From assembly GCA_024404295.1 (NCBI GenBank), contig JAKSQE010000032.1, positions 1 through 11,127 of the forward strand: DNA of 11,127 nt. The letters are read 5' to 3'. The stretch comes from Oscillibacter sp. Lineage in GTDB: Bacteria > Bacillota > Clostridia > Oscillospirales > Oscillospiraceae. A program made the position numbers and the translations under genes. This document shows positions 1-5,995 of the stretch, piece by piece; position 1 is the stretch's first letter, and every line of letters begins with the position of its first letter. The notes beneath the pieces are model-generated. The model had not been told where the DNA came from. It ran no database searches and saw only the letters and a list, made by a program, of their open reading frames with translations.

Positions 1-164
1 TGTCCAATCAGATAGGGCTTGTACTCATTGACACAAGCCAGAACAGCGTCGGCATGGCCTTCCAGCACAGCCTCGCCCCAGCCGGTGTAGCCCTCATCGG
101 TCTCAATTTCTACAAATCCCCAACGGGGACGCACATAGTAGGTATTGACAGCAGTAATCTTCAT
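1..164 (-). CDS. dgoD: Galactonate dehydratase-like enolase-superfamily protein, N-terminal fragment
   Basis: Only the first 54 codons are present; the gene leaves the window at its left edge. The visible start reads MKITAVNTYYVRPRWGFVEI, followed by a TDEG turn, GWGEAVLEG and a YLIG near residue 53. This order (PRW, IETDEG, GWGE, EG, YLIG) is the capping-domain start of D-galactonate dehydratase and close mandelate-racemase-group sugar-acid dehydratases, which remove water from an aldonate to give a 2-keto-3-deoxy acid in the cytoplasm using Mg2+. The catalytic barrel is outside the window, so substrate (galactonate, gluconate or another aldonate) is not proven. The ATG at 164 is preceded by AGTGAGGG about 8 bases upstream. 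A strong promoter lies at 309-337. Gene neighbours are a FadR-type regulator and a keto-deoxy-acid aldolase on the same strand, which fits a sugar-acid pathway. Confidence 0.75.
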   Translation of the reverse strand, partial: MKITAVNTYYVRPRWGFVEIETDEGYTGWGEAVLEGHADAVLACVNEYKPYLIG

Positions 165-308
165 GAGAAAACCCTCACTTTCATTTTTTTCCATCTTTTT
201 GATGGTTTGTTTTGTCAGAACTCCGCTTATCGGATAAAGTGTAATGGCCGGAGAACGACATTTCCTTTTGTCCTTCCCCTATTACTATATAGTTCCTATT
301 ATGATTTG
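165..308 (-). promoter_or_regulatory. Leader of the dehydratase gene, with palindrome and small hairpin
   Basis: About 138 nt would lie between the predicted transcription start and the ATG at 164. It contains an 11-base palindrome TTATCGGATAA at 227-237, a TTGTCAGAA motif at 212-220, and a small stem CCATC/GATGG with a five-base loop at 191-205, roughly 25 bases from the start codon. These are candidate operator or leader elements for the neighbouring FadR-type regulator; the link is inference. I see no recognised riboswitch. From 338 to 480 I see only AT-rich sequence. Confidence 0.35.
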
Positions 309-337
309 ATTATACTTTTGTACCTTTTCTCTTTCAA
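309..337 (-). promoter_or_regulatory. Sigma-A type promoter of the dehydratase gene
   Basis: On the minus strand the -35 box is TTGAAA (plus positions 332-337; 5 of 6 to consensus), the spacer is exactly 17 bases, and the -10 box is TATAAT (309-314; perfect). Transcription should begin near 302 and run left into the gene at 1-164. It is one of the two best promoters in the window. Confidence 0.8.
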
Positions 338-480
338 GTTGTCTAAATTCAATTCAGCTTTTCCGCAAAAAAAACAATCGCTCTTGTGTAATTCGCATAA
401 AAACGATTAAAAAGCGGGAAAAAACAAGGGGAAATTTCGTTCTTATGTTAAACACGCCGAAAATGTCATCTGATGACTTT

Positions 481-522
481 TGAAAAAAGAAAAATTCCGG
501 CTGCCCAAAGTGAACAGCCGGA
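481..522 (-). terminator. Rho-independent terminator of the FadR-type regulator gene
   Basis: On the minus strand, 11 bases after the regulator stop codon, an 8-bp stem with core CCGGCTG/CAGCCGG (496-503 with 515-522) and an 11-base loop is followed by a tract reading TTTTTCTTTTTT. It separates the regulator transcript from the dehydratase gene, which has its own promoter downstream. Confidence 0.85.
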
Positions 523-532
523 TGGTTTTCAG

Positions 533-1255
533 TCAGTCTTCTTGCGTTTGCTCTTCTCTGTTTTTCTTATATTCCTGCTTGATGACATTGCGGTTCAATG
601 CCAAATGAATCGACATTGCTGCGCGTGCACCCATCGTATCACGTTCTAAGATCGCGTTGACGATCTGCTCATGGGTCTCTATGGTGTCTTTCAGCAGGGC
701 CTTACGGGTAATATTCGCAATCAGCACAACTGCAGCATCAATAATAGGCACCAGCGGTTCCACCACCATGTTGTGTGAGCACTTTGCAATATGGGAGTGG
801 AAAGCCACATCCGCCGCCAGATAGTCCTCTCCGGCGGCTATTTTTGACCGAACTGCATCGCAGTACTCCACTAACGTCCGAGCCTCTTCCTCTGTGCGAT
901 TCCGCGCAGCCATCTCTGCAATATTCGGCTCCAGCATCATCCGCACATCCGTCAGATCCAACGCGAGCTGCATTTTGTCCTCGATAGCCTTTAAGCCCAA
1001 CGGGTCGGCTCGCAGCGGCGTGGTGGACAAAACATAGGTGCCTGAGCCGTGCTTTACTCGCAAAACTCCACGGGACACCAGCAGCTTTACCGCCTCACGG
1101 ATGGTACTGCGACCGACGTCAAATAGATTTGCCAATTCATACTCGTTGGGCAGTTTAGCCCCTATGGGCAGATTTTCCTCCAGAATATACCGGAGAAGGC
1201 GCTCTTCTACTCGCTCCGTCAGAGCTTGGTTTTTAATGTTGGAAAACTCTCCCAT
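533..1255 (-). CDS. GntR/FadR-family transcriptional regulator with FCD ligand domain
   Basis: 240-residue cytoplasmic DNA-binding repressor or activator. Residues about 10-75 form the GntR winged helix (LPNEYELANLF, GRSTIREAVKLL, then the wing HGSGTYV). Residues about 95-225 form the all-helical FCD domain. D149, H153, H195 and H217 reproduce the D-x3-H ... H ... H metal-binding set of the family with typical spacing, so the effector site looks intact; such domains usually bind carboxylates or sugar acids. An upstream in-frame TTG at 1273 could extend the protein, but it would place the Shine-Dalgarno GAGGAGGAG inside the gene. That site lies 7 bases before the ATG at 1255, which I therefore take as the start. 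Flanking dehydratase and aldolase genes suggest it controls sugar-acid use. The exact effector is unknown. Confidence 0.9.
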   Translation of the reverse strand: MGEFSNIKNQALTERVEERLLRYILEENLPIGAKLPNEYELANLFDVGRSTIREAVKLLVSRGVLRVKHGSGTYVLSTTPLRADPLGLKAIEDKMQLALDLTDVRMMLEPNIAEMAARNRTEEEARTLVEYCDAVRSKIAAGEDYLAADVAFHSHIAKCSHNMVVEPLVPIIDAAVVLIANITRKALLKDTIETHEQIVNAILERDTMGARAAMSIHLALNRNVIKQEYKKNREEQTQED

Positions 1256-1513
1256 GCTGCGTCTCCTCCTCAAGCCATGTCATTTGTTTCTTTTGCCGGT
1301 TCGTCTACAAACCGCGTCAAAGCTGCAATCTTCGCTTATGGAATAATCCCATGATAATCTCTCGGTTCAATCCACGATTCAATCTCTTATTATTTTCCCC
1401 TGCATTACATACTTGTCCGAAAAACCTTATCTTTTTCACGAACATCAGGGTTCGTCATGATGTTCGGTTCGCTTTTTTCAGGAAATAATTTTGCAATCTG
1501 ACGAGGCTCTGAA
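1256..1513 (-). promoter_or_regulatory. Intergenic region upstream of the FadR-type regulator
   Basis: 258 bases between the aldolase stop and the regulator start. It holds a TTGTCCGAA motif at 1413-1421, similar to TTGTCAGAA in the dehydratase leader, and the inverted repeat at 1439-1466. A weak promoter (TTGAAC, 17 bases, ATTATT on the minus strand, near 1342-1370) is possible but not convincing. There is no clear U-tract terminator after the aldolase, so read-through into the regulator is possible. Confidence 0.35.
1439..1466. repeat. 9-bp perfect inverted repeat, candidate operator
   Basis: CGAACATCA at 1439-1447 is matched by TGATGTTCG at 1458-1466 with a 10-base gap. On the minus strand the pentamer CGAAC occurs three times within 33 bases (both arms' side and the gap, plus one at about 1467-1471). 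It sits between the aldolase and the regulator. On the minus strand it is followed by GTGAAAAAG rather than a T tract, so it is a poor terminator, and an operator is the likelier reading. Confidence 0.45.
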
Positions 1514-2284
1514 TCAAACTTCAAGTTCCCGCATAACGGTGCGATAGGGTTCGATCAGAGTTGGTGCATCCATTCCCACAGTTGCACTGTGGAATCCCTC
1601 TGCCTTCCGCTGCTTAGCGGTTGCGGCATCGGGGCAGAAGATAAAGGCGATCTTATTATTTTTTTGGCAGGCTGACAGGATCCGTTGAAAGGCAGCCTTC
1701 ATCTCCTCACATTGAAAGTCCATAGGATGTCCCAGCGCAACCGAGAGATCAAACGGCCCCACAAAAATACCGTCCACGCCTTCCAACGCCGCAATTTCCT
1801 CGATATGCTCCAAGCAACCTTTCGTCTCGCACTGAGGGATCAGCAGCGTATCCTTGTTGGCATGGTCGAAATAGGTTGCCACCCCCTGCTGAGACACCTC
1901 GTCATAACCAAACTTTCCGTCTCTGGTTGGGCAGAAACCGCGATTTCCAACCGGAGGAAATTTGGCGTAAGAAACCAACTGCCGCACTTCTTCTACCGTT
2001 TCCACCGCGGGAACGACCAGCCCTTTGGCACCATAATCCAGCGGCTGCAAAACCTTGTCTCGCTGAATACCGTTGATGCGCACCAGCGGTACAATGCCTG
2101 CGGAATCTGCCGCAGTAATGGCAGCCGTCAGATATTCCATACCTGCCGCTGTATGCTCCGTGTCGATTAAGACGTAGTCTAACCCCGTCTGTCCCAAACA
2201 CTCGACTGCCAAGGGGCTGAGCAGCTGTGTAAAAGTGCCCACAGAAAACTCTTGGTTTTGAAATTTTTCAATCATGCGATTCAT
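1514..2284 (-). CDS. HpcH/HpaI-family aldolase (2-keto-3-deoxy sugar-acid aldolase type)
   Basis: 256 residues, the usual length for class II pyruvate aldolases of the HpcH/HpaI family (GarL, RhmA, HpaI). Visible signatures are DTEH at 41-44 with the catalytic-base histidine H44, R69, the loop LDYGAKGLVVPAVET at about 82-96, PPVGNRGF at 110-117, metal ligands E153 (in QCE) and D179 (in GPFDLS), all at the positions typical of GarL-like enzymes. The enzyme reversibly splits a 2-keto-3-deoxy acid to pyruvate and an aldehyde, using Mg2+ or another divalent metal, in the cytoplasm. The exact substrate cannot be told from sequence; the nearby dehydratase would supply a 2-keto-3-deoxy aldonate. The ATG at 2284 is supported by GGAGGAG 7 bases upstream; the next Met (residue 4) is too far from it. 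Confidence 0.9.
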   Translation of the reverse strand: MNRMIEKFQNQEFSVGTFTQLLSPLAVECLGQTGLDYVLIDTEHTAAGMEYLTAAITAADSAGIVPLVRINGIQRDKVLQPLDYGAKGLVVPAVETVEEVRQLVSYAKFPPVGNRGFCPTRDGKFGYDEVSQQGVATYFDHANKDTLLIPQCETKGCLEHIEEIAALEGVDGIFVGPFDLSVALGHPMDFQCEEMKAAFQRILSACQKNNKIAFIFCPDAATAKQRKAEGFHSATVGMDAPTLIEPYRTVMRELEV

Positions 2285-2399
2285 TCGCTTACTCCTCCAT
2301 TCATCACTTTCCGCAGAGCAACAGCATACTTCCCAGATTCAGCTTGCCTCAAGAAACCTTAGGTCAGTCAAACGTCGCCATCTAGAACGTACTCGGCAT

Positions 2400-2564
2400 C
2401 TACCGCAGCAAATACCCGGCGTTTTCCCGAATAAGCTTTCGGAATTCATACTCTTTGATGCTGAAAAAACAACCCTTCCAGTAGTCATGTCTCATAATCC
2501 GCGTGTGAAACTCCCAATAGGTATGGTCACAATTTTTGACGAAAAACAGTTCAAAGCAAGGTTT
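2400..2564 (-). pseudogene. Short open frame with coding character, probable gene remnant
   Basis: Within the 493-base stretch 2285-2777, one minus-strand frame stays open for 54 codons after an in-frame TAA and ends in TAG at 2400-2402. Its product looks protein-like: HTYWEFHTRIMRHDYWKG, then a charged tail EYEFRKLIRENAGYLLR. The only in-frame ATG (2495) would give 31 residues, and I see no good Shine-Dalgarno there. A promoter-like site lies just upstream at 2589-2617. Other frames beyond the stop also look faintly coding (for example AEYVLDGDV), which would fit frameshift decay. I do not recognise the family. It may instead be a non-coding leader of the aldolase gene. The rest of 2285-2777 holds no supported gene. 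Confidence 0.35.
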
Positions 2565-2588
2565 TTACTCCGTAAATATTATTATCTT

Positions 2589-2617
2589 ATCATACAACCT
2601 GCGAATTTCCTCCGCAA
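2589..2617 (-). promoter_or_regulatory. Promoter-like site upstream of the remnant and aldolase
   Basis: Minus-strand -35 TTGCGG (2612-2617), 17-base spacer, -10 TATGAT (2589-2594). It would start transcription near 2582, through the remnant and into the aldolase with a leader of roughly 300 nt. A second, weaker choice nearer the aldolase is TTGAGG with an 18-base spacer and TATGCT, around 2320-2350. Confidence 0.4.
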
Positions 2618-2719
2618 TAGCCTTTTTCAGATTCCATTCATTTTATTGCCTGTTATCGCAATTTGCGAACTATCTCACTATAAGCCGCAAAAGATGTCCT
2701 GCAAAGTGCCCGATTCCTC

Positions 2720-2748
2720 TTGCCCTGGACTTTTTCCTGTGCTATGAT
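2720..2748 (+). promoter_or_regulatory. Promoter of the PAT-like acetyltransferase gene
   Basis: Plus-strand -35 TTGCCC (2720-2725), 17-base spacer, -10 TATGAT (2743-2748) with an extended TGC just before it. A Shine-Dalgarno GAGGAAGG at 2761-2768 follows, 9 bases before the ATG at 2778. This gives a short leader of roughly 22 nt. Confidence 0.7.
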
Positions 2749-2777
2749 GCTAAAAAAATAGAGGAAGGTATTCCATT

Positions 2778-3341
2778 ATGATTCGTTTGGCACAGCAGGA
2801 GGACGCAAAGGCACTTTTGGCGATTTACAGCCAATACATCGACACCGCAATCACTTTTGAAGAAAAGCTACCCAGCGAGGCTGAATTTACGCAGCGTATT
2901 CAGGATATTTCCGCCGAATATCCCTATTTGGTCTGGGAGGAGGATGGCAAAGTCCTTGGTTACGCCTACGGTCACCGTCTGCGGGAGCGTGCCGCCTATC
3001 AATGGGATGCGGAGTTATCCATTTATCTGGACCGATCCATAACCGGAAAAGGCATTGGTTCCAAACTCTATACCGTGCTGATGGAGCTGCTGAAACTGCA
3101 AGGCATCTGCACCGTATATGGCATTGTGGTAATCCCCAATGATCCCAGTGCGGCCCTGCATCAGCGTCTGGGATTCCAACTTACCGGAACTTTCCTTGAC
3201 ACCGGCTTCAAATTAGGAAAGTGGTGGGGCACCTGGTGGTTTGAAAAGCACCTTCTCTCCCATGATGTCGCTCCCGCTCCACTCATTCCTTTCCCCACGG
3301 TCCCCTCTAACAAGGTTGCAGAAATTTTACAAAACGCATAA
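2778..3341 (+). CDS. GNAT N-acetyltransferase, phosphinothricin acetyltransferase-like
   Basis: 187-residue cytoplasmic acetyltransferase that would move an acetyl group from acetyl-CoA to an amine. The start IRLAQQEDAKALLAIY and the FEEKLPS segment (residues 27-33) match the phosphinothricin/methionine-sulfone acetyltransferase branch (Pat, YwnH, MddA type). The acetyl-CoA loop is SITGKGIG at 88-95, after the beta-4 strand AELSIYL, with NDPSAALHQRLGF at 121-133 and GKWWGTWWFEKHL at 147-159. About 28 residues follow the usual end and are rich in Pro, with no known role. It is the only well-supported plus-strand gene and forms a single-gene unit with its own promoter and terminator. Members often detoxify amino-acid analogues, but substrate is not predictable here. 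Confidence 0.88.
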   Translation: MIRLAQQEDAKALLAIYSQYIDTAITFEEKLPSEAEFTQRIQDISAEYPYLVWEEDGKVLGYAYGHRLRERAAYQWDAELSIYLDRSITGKGIGSKLYTVLMELLKLQGICTVYGIVVIPNDPSAALHQRLGFQLTGTFLDTGFKLGKWWGTWWFEKHLLSHDVAPAPLIPFPTVPSNKVAEILQNA

Positions 3342-3369
3342 CAAAAGCGGCACAATTGTGCCGCTTTTG
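3342..3369. terminator. Bidirectional terminator, perfect 28-base palindrome
   Basis: 14-base arms meet with no unpaired spacer: an A4 run, GCGGCAC, AATT at the centre, GTGCCGC, then a T4 run, plus an outer C-G pair. It starts one base after the plus-strand stop codon and ends 3 bases from the stop codon of the opposing gene. The A/T flanks give a U tract in both directions, so it can end both convergent transcripts. Confidence 0.85.
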
Positions 3370-3372
3370 CTT

Positions 3373-4776
3373 TTAGACCAACTTTTCAAAATAGTAAAAC
3401 GTTTCGTCCTCGCCTTTCTTCCGCATACAGGAGGACAACATTTTATAGGACGCGGTATTTTCCTTGAAGCATTTTGCCACAACTCGGCTCAAATTTGCCT
3501 GATACAGGGCCCATTCTGCCACAGCGGTGAAAGCCTCTGTTCCATATCCGCAGCCGGCATACGACTTGTCGATTCTGCAGCCAAGTTCTGCACCGCCGCG
3601 GTAGTCAAAACGATACAGCACAGCTTCGCCAATGAGTGTTCCGTCCAGCCGAATTGCAAAGTTAATGGCCTGGCGACTTTCAAAGTCCCTGCGAGCCACT
3701 TCGTAAAAGCTCTTTTCCTCTACCGGGCCGCCTAAACCGCCCACATCGTCATAGCCCCACCAACGGTTTCGCTCCTGATCCAATACCAATGCATTATAGG
3801 CCGGGATATCTGCCTCCGTCAGCGCCGAAAGCGTCAGGCGTTGTGTTTCTAAGGTTGGGATTTCCTCCACATGACGCAGGAGTTCATTCTGCGGCTCAAA
3901 GCGGAATTTGCTGCCCAGTTTTGCCGGGCCGTATTGCAATTTACTGGTTCGAAGGCCGCGGTCGCCGGCATCGTCTTCTCGATTTACATACGTGCAGTCT
4001 TCGCCGAATGCCGCCACTTCCGCCTGCACCATCGCCGGGTACACACCCGTATAGGAATACAGGGCCTTTTCAATATGAATGATCAGCGTTTCACCGCATC
4101 GTTCACAAAGAGACAGGGCGATCAGCTTCTCCCCGTCGAACATTCCGCCAGCTTGAAAGTACGGTTTATCCAGCATGTTCACCATCTTTTTCGCCAGTTC
4201 CAGCTCTTCCAACGCTTTCTTGTTATCCCCCTTGGGGAATTCCGCCTGAAAGTTCTGCCAGAACTGCTCAATCGCCGGGCGATCGGATCCGATCAGTGGG
4301 CGGAAATATGCCTCAGGCCACTGGGTATGAAATTTTTTGATGTGGTTCCTCTGCCCGGAGTATCGCCGCCCCGCAAACAGTTCCAAATCTTCCCGATAAT
4401 ACAAATAATCTCTCCAGGTGCGAATATCGCTGACCCGCACATAAGGGTAACGCTTCAGCAGATGGGCCATTTTCTCCTCCGGCACCACAGAAATCACCGG
4501 AACGATACCTTTTTCAATGCAATCATTCTCAATGGCTTCCAGTGCCGCATCTACATCGCCCTCTTCCGAAGGAACGGGATAATCAAAAAACACATGATTT
4601 CCACTGCTACCGCGCACGACCAAACACCCAGCCACTTCCGTCCAGGCCGGTTGCAAGGTTTTGCGCCACATGAGCTTTACACCTACGGAATACTCACACA
4701 GCTGGTAATCGCAATGTTCATAGTATGTCCGCAGCTTAGCTGCGTCCTGTTTGGTAACCGGTTTGAATGTCAGCAT
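3373..4776 (-). CDS. DUF2156 (LPG-synthase C-terminal-like) and GNAT acetyltransferase fusion protein
   Basis: 467 residues with two acyl-transfer folds. Residues about 5-300 match DUF2156, the domain shared with the C-terminal catalytic part of lysyl-phosphatidylglycerol synthases; the landmark is RRYSGQRNHIKKF at about 137-149, with YTGVYPAMVQ and VNREDDAGDRGLR further on. Residues about 308-467 are a RimJ/RimL-type GNAT domain: LETQRLTLSALTEADI at the start, an IGEAVLYRF strand and acetyl-CoA loop YAGCGYGTEA at about 406-415. No membrane segments are seen, unlike full MprF. The in-frame ATG at 4800 lacks a Shine-Dalgarno and falls right after a terminator, while the ATG at 4776 has GAGG 5 bases upstream, so I use 4776. 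Substrate is unknown; aminoacyl or acetyl transfer is an inference from the folds. Confidence 0.85.
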   Translation of the reverse strand: MLTFKPVTKQDAAKLRTYYEHCDYQLCEYSVGVKLMWRKTLQPAWTEVAGCLVVRGSSGNHVFFDYPVPSEEGDVDAALEAIENDCIEKGIVPVISVVPEEKMAHLLKRYPYVRVSDIRTWRDYLYYREDLELFAGRRYSGQRNHIKKFHTQWPEAYFRPLIGSDRPAIEQFWQNFQAEFPKGDNKKALEELELAKKMVNMLDKPYFQAGGMFDGEKLIALSLCERCGETLIIHIEKALYSYTGVYPAMVQAEVAAFGEDCTYVNREDDAGDRGLRTSKLQYGPAKLGSKFRFEPQNELLRHVEEIPTLETQRLTLSALTEADIPAYNALVLDQERNRWWGYDDVGGLGGPVEEKSFYEVARRDFESRQAINFAIRLDGTLIGEAVLYRFDYRGGAELGCRIDKSYAGCGYGTEAFTAVAEWALYQANLSRVVAKCFKENTASYKMLSSCMRKKGEDETFYYFEKLV

Positions 4777-4806
4777 AAATTCCTCGCATTTCTGCTTCAT
4801 GGATTG

Positions 4807-4835
4807 AAAAAGGCCAGCGGTTAGCTGGCCTTTTT
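4807..4835 (-). terminator. Rho-independent terminator downstream of mreB
   Basis: Stem GGCCAGC/GCTGGCC (4812-4818 with 4824-4830), five-base loop, flanked by A5 and T5, so it works on both strands. It begins 14 bases after the mreB stop on the minus strand. It also sits only about 30 bases before the chosen start of the DUF2156-GNAT gene, leaving little room for a separate promoter. Confidence 0.85.
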
Positions 4836-4848
4836 GTATCTTTCAGGT

Positions 4849-5874
4849 TCAGTTCATCTGTTTTCTTCTGGACAGGTTCATCGTACCGTCCTGCATGGAG
4901 TTCAGAGAATCCAGGCTCTTGCCGGTGCCTAAGGCCACACAGCTAACTGCATCGTCTGCAATCTTGGCACGGATACGGGTACGCTCGGTAATGAGCTTAT
5001 CAAAGCCCTGGACCAAGCTGCCGCCGCCGGTCATAACAATACCGTTGGTAGAGATATCAGCCACCAACTCGGGCGGAGTCCGTTCCAGCACAGAGTGAAC
5101 CGCCTCGATAATACGCTCAACAGGCTCTTCAAAGGCTTCCAGCATTTCGGTGGAAGTCACGTTTACGATCTTCGGCAGACCGGTCAGCAGGCAGCGGCCT
5201 TTCACTTCCATCTGTGTCTCCTCCTCCTGAGGGAACACGCAGCCGATCTTCTTCTTCATGTCCTCAGCGGTACGCTCGCCAACCAGCAGATTGTGCTTGC
5301 GGCGCATATACTTCACCACTGCTTCGTTCAGCTGGTCACCTGCAATCTTGATGGAAGCAGATTCAACCACGCCACCCAGAGAAATCACAGCAATATCAGC
5401 AGTGCCACCGCCAATATCCACAACCATATGTCCATCGGGCTGTGTAATATCGATACCGGCACCAATGGCTGCTGCCACAGGCTCCTCAATCAAATACACT
5501 TTCCGAGCGCCGGCCTGAATGCCGGCATCGATCACTGCTCGCTCCTCAACTTCGGTAATACCGGAGGGAACGCAAATGATCACCCGGGGCTTAAACAAAG
5601 AATAGCCGGATACTTTTCGAATGAACTCCCGCAGCATACGCTCGGTCATGTCGTAGTCAGAGATCACGCCCTCGCGCAAAGGACGAATGGCAATAATGTT
5701 GCCAGGGGTACGGCCCAACATGGCCTGAGCCTCAGCGCCCACCTTCAACAGTTTGCCGGTGCCCTTGTCCATTGCCACCACAGAGGGCTCATTCAATACA
5801 ATACCCTTGCCCTTAATATATACCAGAACAGATGCGGTACCCAGATCAATACCGATATCCTTAGCTAATCCCAT
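4849..5874 (-). CDS. mreB: Rod shape-determining protein MreB/Mbl
   Basis: 341 residues, full family length. Bacterial actin that polymerises with ATP along the inner membrane and directs the elongation machinery of the cell wall. Phosphate-1 loop IGIDLGTAS at 7-15, EEPVAAAIGAG at 130-140, phosphate-2 loop DIGGGTAD at 153-160 and the adenosine loop MTGGGS at 281-286 are all intact. There is no N-terminal amphipathic extension. The ATG at 5874 has AGGTG 5 bases upstream. It stands as a single-gene unit with its own promoter and terminator, next to comF and not mreC/mreD, so it may be an Mbl- or MreBH-like paralogue; sequence by eye does not separate these. Confidence 0.95.
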   Translation of the reverse strand: MGLAKDIGIDLGTASVLVYIKGKGIVLNEPSVVAMDKGTGKLLKVGAEAQAMLGRTPGNIIAIRPLREGVISDYDMTERMLREFIRKVSGYSLFKPRVIICVPSGITEVEERAVIDAGIQAGARKVYLIEEPVAAAIGAGIDITQPDGHMVVDIGGGTADIAVISLGGVVESASIKIAGDQLNEAVVKYMRRKHNLLVGERTAEDMKKKIGCVFPQEEETQMEVKGRCLLTGLPKIVNVTSTEMLEAFEEPVERIIEAVHSVLERTPPELVADISTNGIVMTGGGSLVQGFDKLITERTRIRAKIADDAVSCVALGTGKSLDSLNSMQDGTMNLSRRKQMN

Positions 5875-5954
5875 AATTACACCTCATATACTCTTTCTAT
5901 GCATATTATAAACGATTTTACATCTTACAAACATAAATTGTTCACGATACCATT

Positions 5955-5983
5955 ATTATACTGACGGCATTCCCGGAATGCAA
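5955..5983 (-). promoter_or_regulatory. Promoter of mreB
   Basis: Minus-strand -35 TTGCAT (5978-5983), 17-base spacer, perfect -10 TATAAT (5955-5960). Transcription would begin near 5948, giving a leader of about 74 nt. A second TATAAT lies nearer the gene at 5905-5910 but its best upstream box, TTGTAA, is only 14 bases away, so it is weaker. Confidence 0.65.
5967..5981. repeat. 15-base palindrome over the mreB promoter, candidate operator
   Basis: GCATTCCCGGAATGC is a perfect palindrome with 7-base arms around one central C. It covers part of the spacer and four bases of the -35 box of the mreB promoter. No T tract follows it on the minus strand, so it is unlikely to be the comF terminator. 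A repressor site is the simplest reading; the factor is unknown. Confidence 0.45.
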
Positions 5984-5995
5984 CTGTTGTTTTTC

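Noticed and set aside
54..410. Plus-strand open frame across the dehydratase start and its promoter region
   Set aside because: It is antisense to a convincing gene start and then crosses a strong minus-strand promoter; no Shine-Dalgarno and no family resemblance.
398..411. Possible catabolite-repression (cre) box, TAAAAACGATTAAA
   Set aside because: Two mismatches to the consensus at usually conserved positions, in AT-rich sequence about 60 bases upstream of the -35 box; easily chance.
1439..1454. Possible LexA/SOS box, CGAAC-N6-GTTCG
   Set aside because: The Firmicutes LexA box needs a 4-base gap between half-sites, and the adjacent genes are not SOS genes.
2274..2747. 157-codon plus-strand open frame in the gap before the PAT-like gene
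   Set aside because: Composition is not protein-like, it has no ribosome binding site, and it overlaps the aldolase start; the better signal here is the short minus-strand frame.
3871..4824. 317-codon plus-strand open frame opposite the DUF2156-GNAT gene
   Set aside because: It is the antisense shadow of a gene with clear domains; it reads into the terminator hairpin and has no recognisable motif.
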